NCBI RefSeq assembly: GCF_020731415.2
Contig: NZ_CP088273.1
Coordinates: 1,555,001-1,619,000, forward strand
Reading direction: 5' to 3'
Length of the DNA: 64,000 nt
From: Phyllobacterium sp. T1293
GTDB taxonomy: Bacteria; Pseudomonadota; Alphaproteobacteria; Rhizobiales; Rhizobiaceae
Below, one piece after another: positions 36,221-46,121 of the stretch. The translations under genes were made by a program, and so were the position numbers. The notes beneath the pieces were generated by a model, which saw nothing but the letters and a program-made list of their open reading frames with translations, was not told the DNA's origin and did not search any database. Every line of letters starts with the position of its first letter. Positions within the stretch are counted from its first letter, which is position 1.

Positions 36221-37156
36221 ATGAAACCGAAAATCTTTATCGACGGCGAACACGGCACCACGGGACTACAAATCCGGACGCGGCTTGCGGGCCGTCATGA
36301 TCTTGAAGTGCTGTCCATTCCGGAAGCTGAGCGGCGCAACAAGGATCTGCGCGCCGATTTCCTGAAGGGCGCTGATGTGGCCATTCTCTGCCTGCCTGAT
36401 GATGCATCAAAGGAAGCTGTGTCTATTCTTGAAGGGCATAACTCCACGCGCATTATCGATACATCAACGGCGCACCGGATTCACCCGGATTGGGCCTATG
36501 GCTTTGCTGAACTTGATCGCGCCCAGCGGCAGAAGATTGCCGATGCGCGGCTGGTCGCCAATCCCGGCTGCTATCCGACCGGTGCGATTTCGCTGGTTCG
36601 TCCCTTGCGCGATGCGGGTATTCTCCCCGGCGATTACCCACTCACCGTTAATGCGGTGTCCGGCTATACTGGCGGCGGCAAGCAGATGATCGCGCAGATG
36701 GAAGACCCTGCTAATCCTGATCATATCAGCGCCAACAACTTCCTTTACGGCCTGCCGCTCAAACACAAGCACGTACCCGAGTTGCAGACCCATGGTCATC
36801 TCGAACGGCGTCCGATTTTCAGCCCCAGTGTTGGCCGCTTTGCGCAGGGTATGATCGTTCAGGTCCCGTTATTCACCGGTGATCTCAACGGCAATGCCTC
36901 GCTTGAAACCATCCACGCTGCCTTGCAAGCACATTATGACGGCCAGAACATTGTTCAGGTCGTGCCGCTGGCGGAAAGTGCAGTATTGGCAAGGATCGAC
37001 GCGGAGGAACTGCGCGATACAGACATCATGAAGCTGTTCGTGCTGGGCACGCCGGGTCAGGGAGAGGTCAATCTCGTCGCTGTGCTCGACAATCTCGGCA
37101 AGGGCGCCTCGGGTGCGGCGGTGCAAAATCTGGACCTCATGCTGAACAATGGCTGA
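36221..37156 (+). CDS. argC: N-acetyl-gamma-glutamyl-phosphate reductase (type 2)
   Basis: 311 residues, the shorter type 2 Arg[21 protein letters not shown] is the NADP fold, [20 protein letters not shown] carries the catalytic Cys, and KHKHVPELQ the substrate-contacting His-Glu region. It performs the third step of arginine synthesis, reducing N-acetylglutamyl phosphate. Its last eight bases overlap the start of the kinase gene, which makes the two a coupled pair. Confidence 0.95.
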   Translation: MKPKIFIDGEHGTTGLQIRTRLAGRHDLEVLSIPEAERRNKDLRADFLKGADVAILCLPDDASKEAVSILEGHNSTRIIDTSTAHRIHPDWAYGFAELDRAQRQKIADARLVANPGCYPTGAISLVRPLRDAGILPGDYPLTVNAVSGYTGGGKQMIAQMEDPANPDHISANNFLYGLPLKHKHVPELQTHGHLERRPIFSPSVGRFAQGMIVQVPLFTGDLNGNASLETIHAALQAHYDGQNIVQVVPLAESAVLARIDAEELRDTDIMKLFVLGTPGQGEVNLVAVLDNLGKGASGAAVQNLDLMLNNG

Positions 37157-38003
37157 TCGCATTCCGGAGATTTTTCCTACGGAATGGCAGGTCTCCTCGC
37201 CTGAATTGATCGTTGAAACCCATACCAGCCGCATCATCAAGGTGCGGCTGGACAATGGTACGCCCGCTATCGTCAAGGCGCTCAATGCAACCGGCGTGCA
37301 GGAAGAACTGCGCGGCGTGCATTATCTCGACTGGCACGATGGCAAGGGAGCCATCCGTGTGCTGGCAGAGAAGGACAATCTGCTGCTACTCGAATATGCC
37401 GGCAGCCGCACCCTGCTCGACCATCTCGATGAACATGGCGATGATGCCGCCACGGCTATCGCGGTTGATGTGATGTTGAAGCTTTTGAACAATAGCGGCA
37501 ACAACAGACCCTTTGCACCGGACCTGCGCCCGCTGCGCGAACAGTTTGCCAGCCTGTTCCTGAAAGCGGCTATTGATCAGCAGAATGCCACAGACAGTCT
37601 TTTTGTCGAAGCGGCGAAGGTGGTTGACCATCTGCTCGATACCCCCCTGGATGTTCAGCCACTGCATGGCGATATCCATCATGAGAACATTCTGCTGGGA
37701 GATCGCGGCTGGCTGGTCATCGATCCCAAGGGGCTTCTGGGCGACCCGATGTATGACGCGGCCAATATGTTCTACAATCCGTTGGAGCGGCAGGATTTGC
37801 GCGCCAGTGAGCAGCGCATTGCCACGATGGCGCTTACCTTCTCCCGCGCATTCAACCGGGATATCCGCACCATCCTCAATTATGCGATGAGCCACGCCTG
37901 TCTGTCGGCGTCGTGGCACACGGAAGATAAAAATTTCGACGAAGCAGAACGAAGCCTTGCCGTGGCAAAAGCGGTACAGCGCGTGCGGGCATCACTGGAT
38001 TGA
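37149..38003 (+). CDS. APH(6)/StrB-like phosphotransferase (aminoglycoside/hydroxyurea kinase family)
   Basis: 284 residues. The catalytic loop [14 protein letters not shown] with the catalytic Asp and the metal-binding [20 protein letters not shown] are the signature of PF04655, which includes streptomycin 6-kinases. The N-terminal lobe has [15 protein letters not shown] with the ATP lysine. Chromosomal members exist that give weak or no resistance, so a metabolic kinase role is possible. Its start overlaps argC by eight bases, an unexpected coupling for a resistance gene. It converges on an MFS gene, overlapping its end by 12 bases. Confidence 0.85.
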   Translation: MADRIPEIFPTEWQVSSPELIVETHTSRIIKVRLDNGTPAIVKALNATGVQEELRGVHYLDWHDGKGAIRVLAEKDNLLLLEYAGSRTLLDHLDEHGDDAATAIAVDVMLKLLNNSGNNRPFAPDLRPLREQFASLFLKAAIDQQNATDSLFVEAAKVVDHLLDTPLDVQPLHGDIHHENILLGDRGWLVIDPKGLLGDPMYDAANMFYNPLERQDLRASEQRIATMALTFSRAFNRDIRTILNYAMSHACLSASWHTEDKNFDEAERSLAVAKAVQRVRASLD

Positions 38004-39206
38004 GCGCCTGACCAGTCCTGCCACTGTCACAAAAGTAAGAACCCCAAGAATGCCGACCATTGCTGCAACTGACAAAGCCAGCGTGGGTCCCAGTTTTTCC
38101 ATGATGAATGCGAAAATGAATGGTGCGGATGATGAAACGATCAGCCGTGCCGAGGTGATCTTTCCGAGAATCTCGCCATAGCCCTGATGACCAAACAGGG
38201 CGAGTGGCAATGTGCCCTGCACAATGCTGTTGAGGCCTGATCCCATACCAAACAGCATGGCGAACAGCACCGCGCCGACAACAAGCGGCATGGGTTCCGG
38301 GGCAATGAGCATCATGAATGACAGGGGAATTAACGCGGTCGACAAAACTGCAATCGACATGGCAGAAAGCTTGTTGCCGAAAACCATATTCACGAGACGC
38401 GCAGCAAATTGCGACGGGCCAAAAATGGCACCGACAAGCACGGCCGACGTGCCAACGCCAACAGCAGCAAGCACGGGTACGAGATGCACAAGCATGGCTG
38501 AAAGCGAAAAGCTTGCGAGCGAAAACCCGGCCATGATGAGCAGCAGCGCCGAACGTCTGCTTTCAAGCGGCAATAGCCCACTGACGGCATCAGTTGGTTC
38601 CTGAGAGATTTCCCCATGCAGTTTTGGCGAACGCCGTGTCATCTGTGACAACCAGAAATGGATAGGAAAGCAGATGAAAAACTGTAGGCCCGCATAGAAC
38701 AGATAAATTTCGCGCCACGTAAAAACGGTCAGCAAACGGGTGGCCAGCGGCCAGAACAAGGTTGAGGAAAACCCCGCGATCAGCGTCAGATAGGTAATGC
38801 GGCGTGAAGCCATCTGCGGATCGATCTGCACAAGAACCGCGAAGGCAGTGTTATAAAGAATGAACGGCGTTGCCATACCGGTTGTCACAAGAGCCGGAGC
38901 AAACCAGAGCCAATTCTGCGACAGAACACAAAGAACCAGTGACAAGGTGGCGGCGAGCGAACCGAATGTCATCACCCGCCCTGCCCCGAACCTGTCAGCC
39001 CAGCGGCCTGACCATGGGGAGACGATACCGCCAATCAGAAGCGTTCCGGAGAATGCCGCATAGAGCCATTCACGCGATTGGCCGAATTCCTGCGCCATAG
39101 CGGGTTCAAGGATGCTGAAGCTGTAATAGAGTGTGCCGTAGCTGACGATCTGCGTGACTGCCAGACCTGTCACAGCGGCCGTGGAGCGTCTCGCACTTAG
39201 GATCAT
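37992..39206 (-). CDS. MFS transporter
   Basis: 404 residues with twelve hydrophobic segments. IVSYGTLYYSFSILEPAMAQ near the N-terminus and SGRWADRFGAGRVMTFGSLA, a loop 2-3 A-motif variant, are typical of monocarboxylate/oxalate-like MFS proteins and of permeases found in alphaproteobacteria. Substrate unknown. It overlaps the phosphotransferase gene tail to tail and has a 91-base gap to ctaA on the same strand. Confidence 0.85.
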   Translation of the reverse strand: MILSARRSTAAVTGLAVTQIVSYGTLYYSFSILEPAMAQEFGQSREWLYAAFSGTLLIGGIVSPWSGRWADRFGAGRVMTFGSLAATLSLVLCVLSQNWLWFAPALVTTGMATPFILYNTAFAVLVQIDPQMASRRITYLTLIAGFSSTLFWPLATRLLTVFTWREIYLFYAGLQFFICFPIHFWLSQMTRRSPKLHGEISQEPTDAVSGLLPLESRRSALLLIMAGFSLASFSLSAMLVHLVPVLAAVGVGTSAVLVGAIFGPSQFAARLVNMVFGNKLSAMSIAVLSTALIPLSFMMLIAPEPMPLVVGAVLFAMLFGMGSGLNSIVQGTLPLALFGHQGYGEILGKITSARLIVSSSAPFIFAFIMEKLGPTLALSVAAMVGILGVLTFVTVAGLVRRSIQ

Positions 39207-39297
39207 GATTCTGGCTTTCGAAGCGGCGGGAAAGCTTCGCAGACCATAGCCAGCGAAGCTCTCAAATCACTACACCGAGTCTGCCTGCAAATACAGA

Positions 39298-40401
39298 TTA
39301 CACGCCGTAACCAGCACCGATTTTTGCTTCCGAAGGATACGCACCCTTGGTGGCGCGCCAGTGAGCCACGGCAAAGCCGAGAATCACAATGGCAAATCCC
39401 TGATGCAAAAGGCCAAGGCTCATCGGCACCTGCATCAATAGCGTGGTAATGCCGATGGCGGCCTGCAGCAGCACCAGAACAACCATGAATATGGCTCGCC
39501 GCGCGTGGGTGGTGCCGGGCAAGCGGCGCACTGTGGCAAATGCCTGCCAGAGTGCGGCAAGCAGTACAAAATAGGCAAAGCAGCGATGGACAAATTGCAC
39601 GAGCTTCGGATTTTCAAAGAAATTGTGCCAGATCGGCTGGATCGGGAACATGTCGCCGGGAATGACTGCCCCATCCATCAACGGCCATGTATTGTAGGAA
39701 AGCCCGGCATCGAGACCGGCGACGAGTGCCCCAAGATAAATCTGGATAAAGACAAACAGCACCAACCACCCGGCAAGCCGTTGCGTGCTCCTGTCGGCGG
39801 GTCGTTCGGAATAGACAGCCAGACCGCGCGCCACATACATCACAGCGGCAAAGATGATGCAGGCGAGCGTCAGATGGGTTGCCAGACGGTACTGACTGAC
39901 ATCCACGCGGCCACTCAAGCCGGAGGCTACCATCCACCAGCCGACAGCACCCTGCAGGCCACCAAGCGCCAGAATGCCGATCATCCGAGGTTGCAACAGC
40001 CGCTCAAGCCGACCCGTGAGCCAGAAAAAGGCAAGCGGAATGGCCACAAGAAAGCCGACACCCCGCGCCAGAAAGCGGTGGGACCACTCCCACCAGAAAA
40101 TACGCTGGAATTCACCCAGACTCATGCCCTTGTTGAGTTGCTCATACTGAGGAATAAGCTTGTATTTGTCGAACTCCTCAAGCCACTGCTCATGGCTCAG
40201 TGGCGGAATAATGCCATGGATTGGCTTCCATTCGGTTATTGAAAGGCCTGAACCAGTCATGCGTGTCGCGCCACCAACCAATACAATCGTCGCGAGCACT
40301 ATCAGCACGAGATAAAGCCAGATGCGGATCATTCTGCGGTTGCGGGCTTCGCGATCCCGGGCGGAGGACACAGCGCCTTCGGACATGGTGTGGGCAGCCA
40401 T
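39298..40401 (-). CDS. ctaA: Heme A synthase (CtaA/COX15 type)
   Basis: 367 residues, eight membrane helices. [20 protein letters not shown] in the first periplasmic loop, [31 protein letters not shown] and [20 protein letters not shown] provide the conserved His ligands of the type 2 (alphaproteobacterial/mitochondrial) enzyme. It oxidises the heme o methyl group to heme a for cytochrome oxidase. The ribosome site ACAGGAGTATTTTGA lies directly next to a long inverted repeat that occupies its 5' leader. Confidence 0.95.
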   Translation of the reverse strand: MAAHTMSEGAVSSARDREARNRRMIRIWLYLVLIVLATIVLVGGATRMTGSGLSITEWKPIHGIIPPLSHEQWLEEFDKYKLIPQYEQLNKGMSLGEFQRIFWWEWSHRFLARGVGFLVAIPLAFFWLTGRLERLLQPRMIGILALGGLQGAVGWWMVASGLSGRVDVSQYRLATHLTLACIIFAAVMYVARGLAVYSERPADRSTQRLAGWLVLFVFIQIYLGALVAGLDAGLSYNTWPLMDGAVIPGDMFPIQPIWHNFFENPKLVQFVHRCFAYFVLLAALWQAFATVRRLPGTTHARRAIFMVVLVLLQAAIGITTLLMQVPMSLGLLHQGFAIVILGFAVAHWRATKGAYPSEAKIGAGYGV

Positions 40402-40419
40402 TCAAAATACTCCTGTCAT

Positions 40420-40577
40420 CAGGCCGTAAACTCATCAATCGAGTCGAACTGGTATGAGGCTTTCGACCATATCGATGCGTTTACGGCCTGAGCGGATAGG
40501 TGCAGCATAAGCACCCGCATGACAAGCGGGAGTTACGCGACAAGCCGTCGCGTTTTTAACCCACGGTGGGCTTTTTT
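40420..40577 (+). ncRNA. Candidate structured small RNA, or ctaA leader element
   Basis: A perfect 12-base inverted repeat (CAGGCCGTAAAC at 40420-40431 and GTTTACGGCCTG at 40479-40490) encloses further nested pairs ATCGA/TCGAT and TCGAA/TTCGA. It is followed by CCCGC-7-GCGGG (40514-40530), then CGCGAC-aagcc-GTCGCG-TTTTT (40536-40557) and CCCA-cgg-TGGG-CTTTTTT (40561-40577), two tandem terminators on the plus strand. No plus-strand gene lies upstream, so the terminators imply a short transcript of about 110-160 bases. On the minus strand the long stem would instead be the ctaA 5' leader. No promoter pair is convincing. Confidence 0.5.
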
Positions 40578-40647
40578 GCTTTGCGCATGCGGTTTAACCC
40601 GGTAGACCAGTCGCCAAAAGAATAATGATCTCGATTGGAGTGGATGA

Positions 40648-40863
40648 ATGCCTGTACGGCTCAAGAAACTTATCGGAACCGTCCTGCTGGTCACTCTGGT
40701 TTGCGTCTACGCCATTGTCGCGACGATTTTTGCGGTGGCACTGCTTGCCAATGCCAGCCCATGGATTCACCTGATTTATTTTCTTGGAACCGGCCTGCTC
40801 TGGGTTATTCCGGCCATGTTCATCATCAGCTGGATGGAAAAACCGCCAAAGAAGAAAGCCTGA
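40648..40863 (+). CDS. DUF2842 small membrane protein
   Basis: 71 residues with two membrane helices (LIGTVLLVTLVCVYAIVATI and IHLIYFLGTGLLWVIPAMFI) and a basic tail KPPKKKA. This matches DUF2842, a family confined mainly to alphaproteobacteria with no known function. GGAG eight bases before the ATG. Its usual neighbourhood near ctaA in Rhizobiales is consistent with the annotation. Confidence 0.88.
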   Translation: MPVRLKKLIGTVLLVTLVCVYAIVATIFAVALLANASPWIHLIYFLGTGLLWVIPAMFIISWMEKPPKKKA

Positions 40864-40865
40864 AT

Positions 40866-41918
40866 TCAGGCCTGTATGACGCGTCTTCCCGCATTGGCGA
40901 TCGGCGTCGTGACCCCGCTCATCATCGTCTGGGCATAGACCAGCTTCTGAAAACGGCCATTGATAGAGATTCGCGGCAAAGCATGCAGATTGTTGCTGTG
41001 TTCGACGTGAATGGTGCCATGCCGGGTCGTCACCGCTGACTGAAAACCCTCAGCTGCGGCAATTTCCGCCTCGCGCTTGCCCGCCGCCTTGGCTGAACCA
41101 TAGGGAAAGGCAAAATGCTGCGGACGCGCCCCAAGCCTGTCTTCGATCATATCGGCTGACAGGCGCATTTCCTGCGCTACCATTCCTGATGTCAGCTTTT
41201 TCAGATTGTAGTGGTGAACCGTATGGCCCCCAATCGTACACAGCGGATCGCTGTTTATCTGGCGCAGCTCGCTCCAACTCATGACGTCGCGATCCTGCGG
41301 CACACCGCACACTATCCCTTCGGCTTCACACAGTTCACGCAGAACCGGCATCTGCTCGATTTCGGTCAGCGTATATGAGAAATACCGCATAAGCGCATGA
41401 AATGCTGATCTTTTCTGGAAGAGCGTACCGCATCGCCATTCCGGGCCACCCGGAATCCTCACAAAGTCCGCCTTGGCCACGAGACTTTCCACCACTTCCC
41501 ACCACAGAACAGTAGCGCCCTCGATAAATCCCGGCGCTACATAGACGGTGAAAGGCACTGAATACTTCTGGAAGACCGGATAGGCATGGTAAAAATTATC
41601 ATTGTAGCCATCATCAAGCGTCACGGCGACAAAGCGCCGGTCAGGCCGCCTTCCCGCTTTCACGCGTTCAACCACCTCATCCATCGAAATAAATTCAGTG
41701 CCTTCGGCTTTCAATGAGACGATGATCTGTTCGAGAAAGGCTGGTGTGATGGACAAAGAACGGGTGACACCCAAGGGGCTGATACAATCGGGGCGCACCC
41801 GATGCAGCATGATGACAGACCCCAATCCGCCAAAATGGTCGCGCGCAGTTGATGCAAAACCCGTATGCCAGGCGAGTCGCATCACAGCCTTCCGTATCAA
41901 GTCGGCCGCGTGGACCAT
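40866..41918 (-). CDS. Polysaccharide deacetylase (NodB homology domain)
   Basis: 350 residues. The metal-binding DDG of VAVTLDDGYNDNFYHAYPVF and the histidines of IGGHTVHHYNLKKL, plus the later FAFPYGS motif, are those of carbohydrate esterase family 4. The variant GHTVHH replaces the usual SHxxxH. No signal peptide is seen, so it may act on lipid-linked or cytoplasmic glycan, like the holdfast deacetylase HfsH, or on chains at the membrane. It is divergent from the acyltransferase gene and opens the exopolysaccharide locus. Confidence 0.9.
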   Translation of the reverse strand: MVHAADLIRKAVMRLAWHTGFASTARDHFGGLGSVIMLHRVRPDCISPLGVTRSLSITPAFLEQIIVSLKAEGTEFISMDEVVERVKAGRRPDRRFVAVTLDDGYNDNFYHAYPVFQKYSVPFTVYVAPGFIEGATVLWWEVVESLVAKADFVRIPGGPEWRCGTLFQKRSAFHALMRYFSYTLTEIEQMPVLRELCEAEGIVCGVPQDRDVMSWSELRQINSDPLCTIGGHTVHHYNLKKLTSGMVAQEMRLSADMIEDRLGARPQHFAFPYGSAKAAGKREAEIAAAEGFQSAVTTRHGTIHVEHSNNLHALPRISINGRFQKLVYAQTMMSGVTTPIANAGRRVIQA

Positions 41919-42052
41919 TCCTTCACCAATTCGCGCTAATCAAGGCATTATGAGACGAGGTTCTGAGCAGCCTTTCATGCAGACTAAATGTTTATATAAG
42001 GTTGATCAATGTGGTGGCATTTGATGCAACGCCACTTTCACTGGAAACAGCA

Positions 42053-43183
42053 ATGACTCGTCCACGACTCGATGCAAAAATCATTGCTGAACCCGGCGAC
42101 ACAGCGGAGTTGTGGCAATCACTTCCCGAAACCCATGTGTTCGGTCCGGCCCAAACATCTGACTGGTTTTCGCTATGGCAATCCAATGTCAATCGCGACT
42201 GCCTTCTTGCCTGCCTATATGCGGGAGAAACAGCCGTCTTCGTTCTGCCGCTGGAGATCAACCAGATTGGACCGTGCCGGATTGCCGCCTATCCCGGCGG
42301 CCCGCATGCCAATTGCAACTTTCCGGGTGTTTCTCCCGCGCATCAGATCACAACTGATGATCTGAAACGCCTGTTCGATGCCTTGCATCGGGTGCGGGCC
42401 GATATCGACCTCATATCGCTGGAACGGCAACTTCCAACATTGGATGGTTATGAAAACCCGATTCTGCGGCTTCCAAGCCGGGAAAATGCCAATATCAGTC
42501 TCGCCATCACGCTTGACCGGAATTTTCAGACGGTTCTCGAGCGCCATAACGCCAAGCGGAAATGGAAAAAATACCGCAATACTGTTCGCAAGTTTGAAGA
42601 GGCGGGCGGATACCGGATCGTCACCGCCACAACCTCAGGCGAAACCGATGCCATGCTTGAGAACTACCTTACAAACAAGGCGGTAAAATTTGCAAAATCC
42701 GGCATCAGGAATACTTTTGAACCACAGACAATCCAGAGTTTCTTCAAAGAGCTTTTTGCGCGGCATGCCGGGAAGGCAAATCCGTTGTTCCAGCTCAAGG
42801 CGCTTGAGGTTGCCGGGCAATATCGCTCCGTGCTTGGCAAATCCTGGGCAAAAAGCCAGACTTTCATCGATTTTATCGGCATTACTGAAGACGAGTTGAA
42901 CAATGCCAGTCCCGGCGAATTCCTGTTCTTTGAAGATATCAGGGACAGCTGCCAAACCAACCTGTCGGTTTACAGTTTTGGCGTTGGCGACGAGCCCTAC
43001 AAGCGCAGCTGGTGCGATCTTGAAACAGCTGTTTATGACACGCAGATCAGCCTGACAGGCAGAGGCAAAGCCTATGCGGGATATCTCGTCACGCGCGGGA
43101 AACTCGTGCGCGGCATCAAGAAGAATGAGCGCCTCTGGACGGCAGTGAAGAAAATGCGGTCCCGATTGTTGGGGCGTAATTAG
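42053..43183 (+). CDS. GNAT-fold acyltransferase, FemAB/CelD-like (BioF2 domain)
   Basis: 376 residues from the ATG at 42053, preceded by GGAAAC; a TTG at 42002 would add 17 residues but has a poor ribosome site. FGPAQTSDWFSLWQSNVNRD in the N-terminal part and the C-terminal GNAT half NAKRKWKKYRNTVRKFEEAG, LYKRSWCDLETAVYD-like region and PGEFLFFEDIRDSCQTNLSV match the PF13480 group that includes CelD and the holdfast modifier HfsK. Likely N- or O-acylation of exopolysaccharide sugars. Convergent with the wzc-like gene, overlapping by four bases. Confidence 0.78.
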   Translation: MTRPRLDAKIIAEPGDTAELWQSLPETHVFGPAQTSDWFSLWQSNVNRDCLLACLYAGETAVFVLPLEINQIGPCRIAAYPGGPHANCNFPGVSPAHQITTDDLKRLFDALHRVRADIDLISLERQLPTLDGYENPILRLPSRENANISLAITLDRNFQTVLERHNAKRKWKKYRNTVRKFEEAGGYRIVTATTSGETDAMLENYLTNKAVKFAKSGIRNTFEPQTIQSFFKELFARHAGKANPLFQLKALEVAGQYRSVLGKSWAKSQTFIDFIGITEDELNNASPGEFLFFEDIRDSCQTNLSVYSFGVGDEPYKRSWCDLETAVYDTQISLTGRGKAYAGYLVTRGKLVRGIKKNERLWTAVKKMRSRLLGRN

Positions 43184-45357
43184 AGCGCCGTGCGGATAAT
43201 CGCGCCGTCATCAAGCTCCAACGCACCATCCTTGAATGGGGTCAGAAGCTCCGGCTTGATGAAGCCGCCGTCGAAAATCGCCATGGATATCGCCTTGACG
43301 TCTGCATCATCAGGGTTGATCAGGCTCATAACAAGCTCGGAGCCATCATCGACAATGTGCTTCAGTTCGTCCGCCGTGGCTGGTCCGCTATCCACCACCA
43401 CCAGATCATAGGCTGATTGCAACGCATTGAGGATCATCGGCAGGCGCCCGATAGACTGCATGGCTTTTGCAGGATCATGGGTGCCAAGCGGAATAATTTC
43501 CGCCTGTGAGTAATGATCGGCATGAATGACTTCGCTGAACGGCTGTTCGCTCGCCAGAAGATCGGTCATGCCAGCCAGATCCTGACCGTCGAGCATGGAG
43601 CGGCCCATCTGGCCCGATCCGGTCATATCAAGCAGTACAACCCTGACACCGCGATCAGCAAGTTCCCGCACCAGCAGAATGGTCAAGGCTGATGCTTCGT
43701 CGCCCTCGGGCGAGACGATTACAGCGCGCGCCGCACCACTTGCCATCAACCTGTCTGCAACGGCCGAAATACCGGAATGATCTGCTGGGTGTTCAACGCT
43801 TGCGGCAGGCGGCGTGAATATGGGTGCGGCGACGGCAGGCGCTGGCGGTTCGTCTTTGTGCGGTGCGGTGATCATTTCTGCAACCGGAGCCAACACGACT
43901 GGCTTGGGTGCCGCGACCTTTGTTTCGACGGGCGCAGCTTTCGCGCGAGCCGCTTGCGCCGGGCGCAGTGCCCGTCCACTGAAAAGCGCACTGAGCAACG
44001 TTCCAATACTCAAGGCCAGCAAGGAAGCGACAAAAGCGGCAGCTGTCATCGGCAGCACTTTCGGGAAATAAGGCTCTATCGGCTTGTCGGCACGCGAGAA
44101 AATTCGAACATCCGCCGGCAGATAGCCGCGATCGGTACGCGATGACGCCTCACGATAGCGGGTAAGATAGGATTCAAGCAATTGCCGCTGCGCTGTTGCT
44201 TCGCGCTCTAATGCCCGCAGTTCGACTTCTTCTTCCCCGGCCTTGGAAGATTGTGCCTTCAGGCCGTTCAGGGAGCGGTTCAGTTCTGTCTCGCGCAGGC
44301 GCGCGGTCTCCGCTTCACTCTCAAGACCTGTGAGTACCTTGCGGGCTTCAAGCCTGATCTGCTGGTTAAGATCGGCCAGCTGCGAGCGCAAAGCCTTGAT
44401 GCGCGGATGACCGCTTAATAGAGAGGCAGAGAGGTCGGCGATATCATTGTTGAGCTGAACCTGGCGTTCACGCAGCCGCTGGATCAGGGGCGATGCCATG
44501 ACACTTGGTAGTGTCTCGACCGGCGCGCCCTTGGCAAGCGCAGTGCGGACGCTGGCCGCATTGGCTTCGCTTGCCGCCTTATTGGCACGCACGCGCGACA
44601 GTTCCGAAGACAGTTCGGACAGTTGCTGTGTCGCCAGAACAGCATTGTTCTGGCCAATCAGCAGGTCGGACGAGCTGCGATAGGCAGCAACCTTGGCTTC
44701 GGCGTCCTTCACCCGCTTACTCAAATCAGCGATTTCAGGCTCAAGCCACCCGGTGGCATCAGCGTTGGATTGTGACTTTGACGCCTGCTGCGTTGAAACA
44801 TATTCATCGGCAATAGCGTTCGGCACGGTGGCAGAAAGCGCCGGGTCCTTCGACGAAAATTGGATAACGATCACGCGAGAGTTCTGCACGCTGTAGACAA
44901 CCAGACGATCCCGCACTGCCTGCAGAATATAGTCATCCCGCGCCGTTGCATCAGGATCGGCGGCAAGACCGATTCCGGCCAGAAGACGCTTGACCGCCGA
45001 AGGTTCAGCACCGGCAGCCAGTTCCGCATTGTTTCCAAGATCAAGTTTTGCGATGACCCGTTTCAACAGATCCGATGAGCCGATGAGTTCCACCTGGCTC
45101 TTGATTCCCTCCTGATCGAGAACTGGCCGGTCGTCGCCCTGATCGCCAGTAGGGCGCGTAAAGACAGATTCGCGTGTCTCGATGAGAATGCGCGTTTCGG
45201 CGCGATATTTCGGCGAAATGAACGAAAGAATAAGGAATGCCAGCAATGTCAGGAGGATTGCGCCCAGCAAAACCCGCACCCTGTTTTGCCACAAACTGGC
45301 AAAGAGAGCGCCGATATCAATATCTACGTCACTATCGACAGAGCCAGCCCGAGGCAT
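43180..45357 (-). CDS. Wzc/GumC-type polysaccharide co-polymerase with degenerate tyrosine-kinase domain
   Basis: 725 residues from the ATG at 45357. A Wzz domain with two membrane helices (VLLGAILLTLLAFLILSFIS near 33-55 and LPMTAAAFVASLLALSIGTL near 440) encloses a long periplasmic coiled coil. The cytoplasmic C-terminal domain (about 545-725) has the fold of BY-kinases, but Walker A is replaced by VSPEGDEASALT with no lysine, Walker A' reads VVLLDMTGSGQ, and there is no tyrosine cluster at the C-terminus. It probably controls chain length and export with the Wza-like protein but without autokinase activity, like HfsA/HfsB or ExoP variants. Confidence 0.85.
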   Translation of the reverse strand: MPRAGSVDSDVDIDIGALFASLWQNRVRVLLGAILLTLLAFLILSFISPKYRAETRILIETRESVFTRPTGDQGDDRPVLDQEGIKSQVELIGSSDLLKRVIAKLDLGNNAELAAGAEPSAVKRLLAGIGLAADPDATARDDYILQAVRDRLVVYSVQNSRVIVIQFSSKDPALSATVPNAIADEYVSTQQASKSQSNADATGWLEPEIADLSKRVKDAEAKVAAYRSSSDLLIGQNNAVLATQQLSELSSELSRVRANKAASEANAASVRTALAKGAPVETLPSVMASPLIQRLRERQVQLNNDIADLSASLLSGHPRIKALRSQLADLNQQIRLEARKVLTGLESEAETARLRETELNRSLNGLKAQSSKAGEEEVELRALEREATAQRQLLESYLTRYREASSRTDRGYLPADVRIFSRADKPIEPYFPKVLPMTAAAFVASLLALSIGTLLSALFSGRALRPAQAARAKAAPVETKVAAPKPVVLAPVAEMITAPHKDEPPAPAVAAPIFTPPAASVEHPADHSGISAVADRLMASGAARAVIVSPEGDEASALTILLVRELADRGVRVVLLDMTGSGQMGRSMLDGQDLAGMTDLLASEQPFSEVIHADHYSQAEIIPLGTHDPAKAMQSIGRLPMILNALQSAYDLVVVDSGPATADELKHIVDDGSELVMSLINPDDADVKAISMAIFDGGFIKPELLTPFKDGALELDDGAIIRTAL

Positions 45358-45545
45358 TCCCCACTCCACTTTGAATGCCGCAATGGTAAAGACCTATGGT
45401 AACCAGCGGGTTAAAATATTCAGAACTATCAAGAACACGGCATAACTAAAGTATCAGCACAATTTACCAGCCATTAACCCTAATGAACTGATAATCCCGC
45501 ACAGAGTCGAGCGAATTCGTCGCCATTGTTGCAAGGGTATTTACG

Positions 45546-46112
45546 GTGTTCAGCAAGCAAATCTTTCTGGTAGCGATCAGCGTTGTGTCCATGGCACTTG
45601 GCGGCTGTGCGAGTTATCGCCCTGCCCCTGCGGCATTCCATGAGGCTATCAACAAGCCCTATCTGCTTGATGCGGGTGATCGGATACGCCTGACCGTCTT
45701 TGAACAGGAAGGCATTACCAATACCTATAGCGTCGATCAGGCCGGTTATATCTCCGTGCCACTGATCGGCAGTGTTCCCGCCCGCGGCAAGACCATTCAG
45801 CAGATCGAGGCAGCCGTTGCGGCCAAGCTGCGCAAGGGCTACCTGCGCGATCCTGATGTTGCGGTGGAAATTGACCGCTACCGCCCGATCTTCGTGATGG
45901 GTGAAGTTGGTGCAGCCGGTCAGTATTCCTACGTTCCCGGAATGACCGCCCAGAAGGCCATTGCTGCTGCCGGTGGTTTCAGTGCTCGCGCCAATCAGGC
46001 GGATGTGGATATTACGCGCCAGCTCAACGGCGAAATCCTGACGGGCCGCGTGACCATTTCCGATCCAGTCCTGCCCGGAGATACGGTCTATGTACGTGAG
46101 CGCTTCTTCTGA
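45546..46112 (+). CDS. Polysaccharide export lipoprotein (Wza/HfsD-like, Poly_export and SLBB)
   Basis: 188 residues from a GTG at 45546 with AAGGGT upstream. A lipoprotein signal (MFSKQIFLVAISVVSMALGG, lipobox Cys about 21) precedes the Poly_export domain YLLDAGDRIRLTVFEQEGIT and YSVDQAGYISVPLIGSVPA, then an SLBB domain IFVMGEVGAAGQYSYVPGMT. It is half the length of E. coli Wza, as in rhizobial ExoF-like and HfsD-type channels. Forms the outer membrane exit. It is divergent from the wzc-like gene across a 188-base promoter gap and ten bases before GT4. Confidence 0.92.
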   Translation: MFSKQIFLVAISVVSMALGGCASYRPAPAAFHEAINKPYLLDAGDRIRLTVFEQEGITNTYSVDQAGYISVPLIGSVPARGKTIQQIEAAVAAKLRKGYLRDPDVAVEIDRYRPIFVMGEVGAAGQYSYVPGMTAQKAIAAAGGFSARANQADVDITRQLNGEILTGRVTISDPVLPGDTVYVRERFF

Positions 46113-46121
46113 TCTTCCTGC

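Noticed and set aside
37149..38003. Acquired aminoglycoside resistance cassette
   Set aside because: The gene is coupled to argC with native-looking composition and no mobile element nearby.
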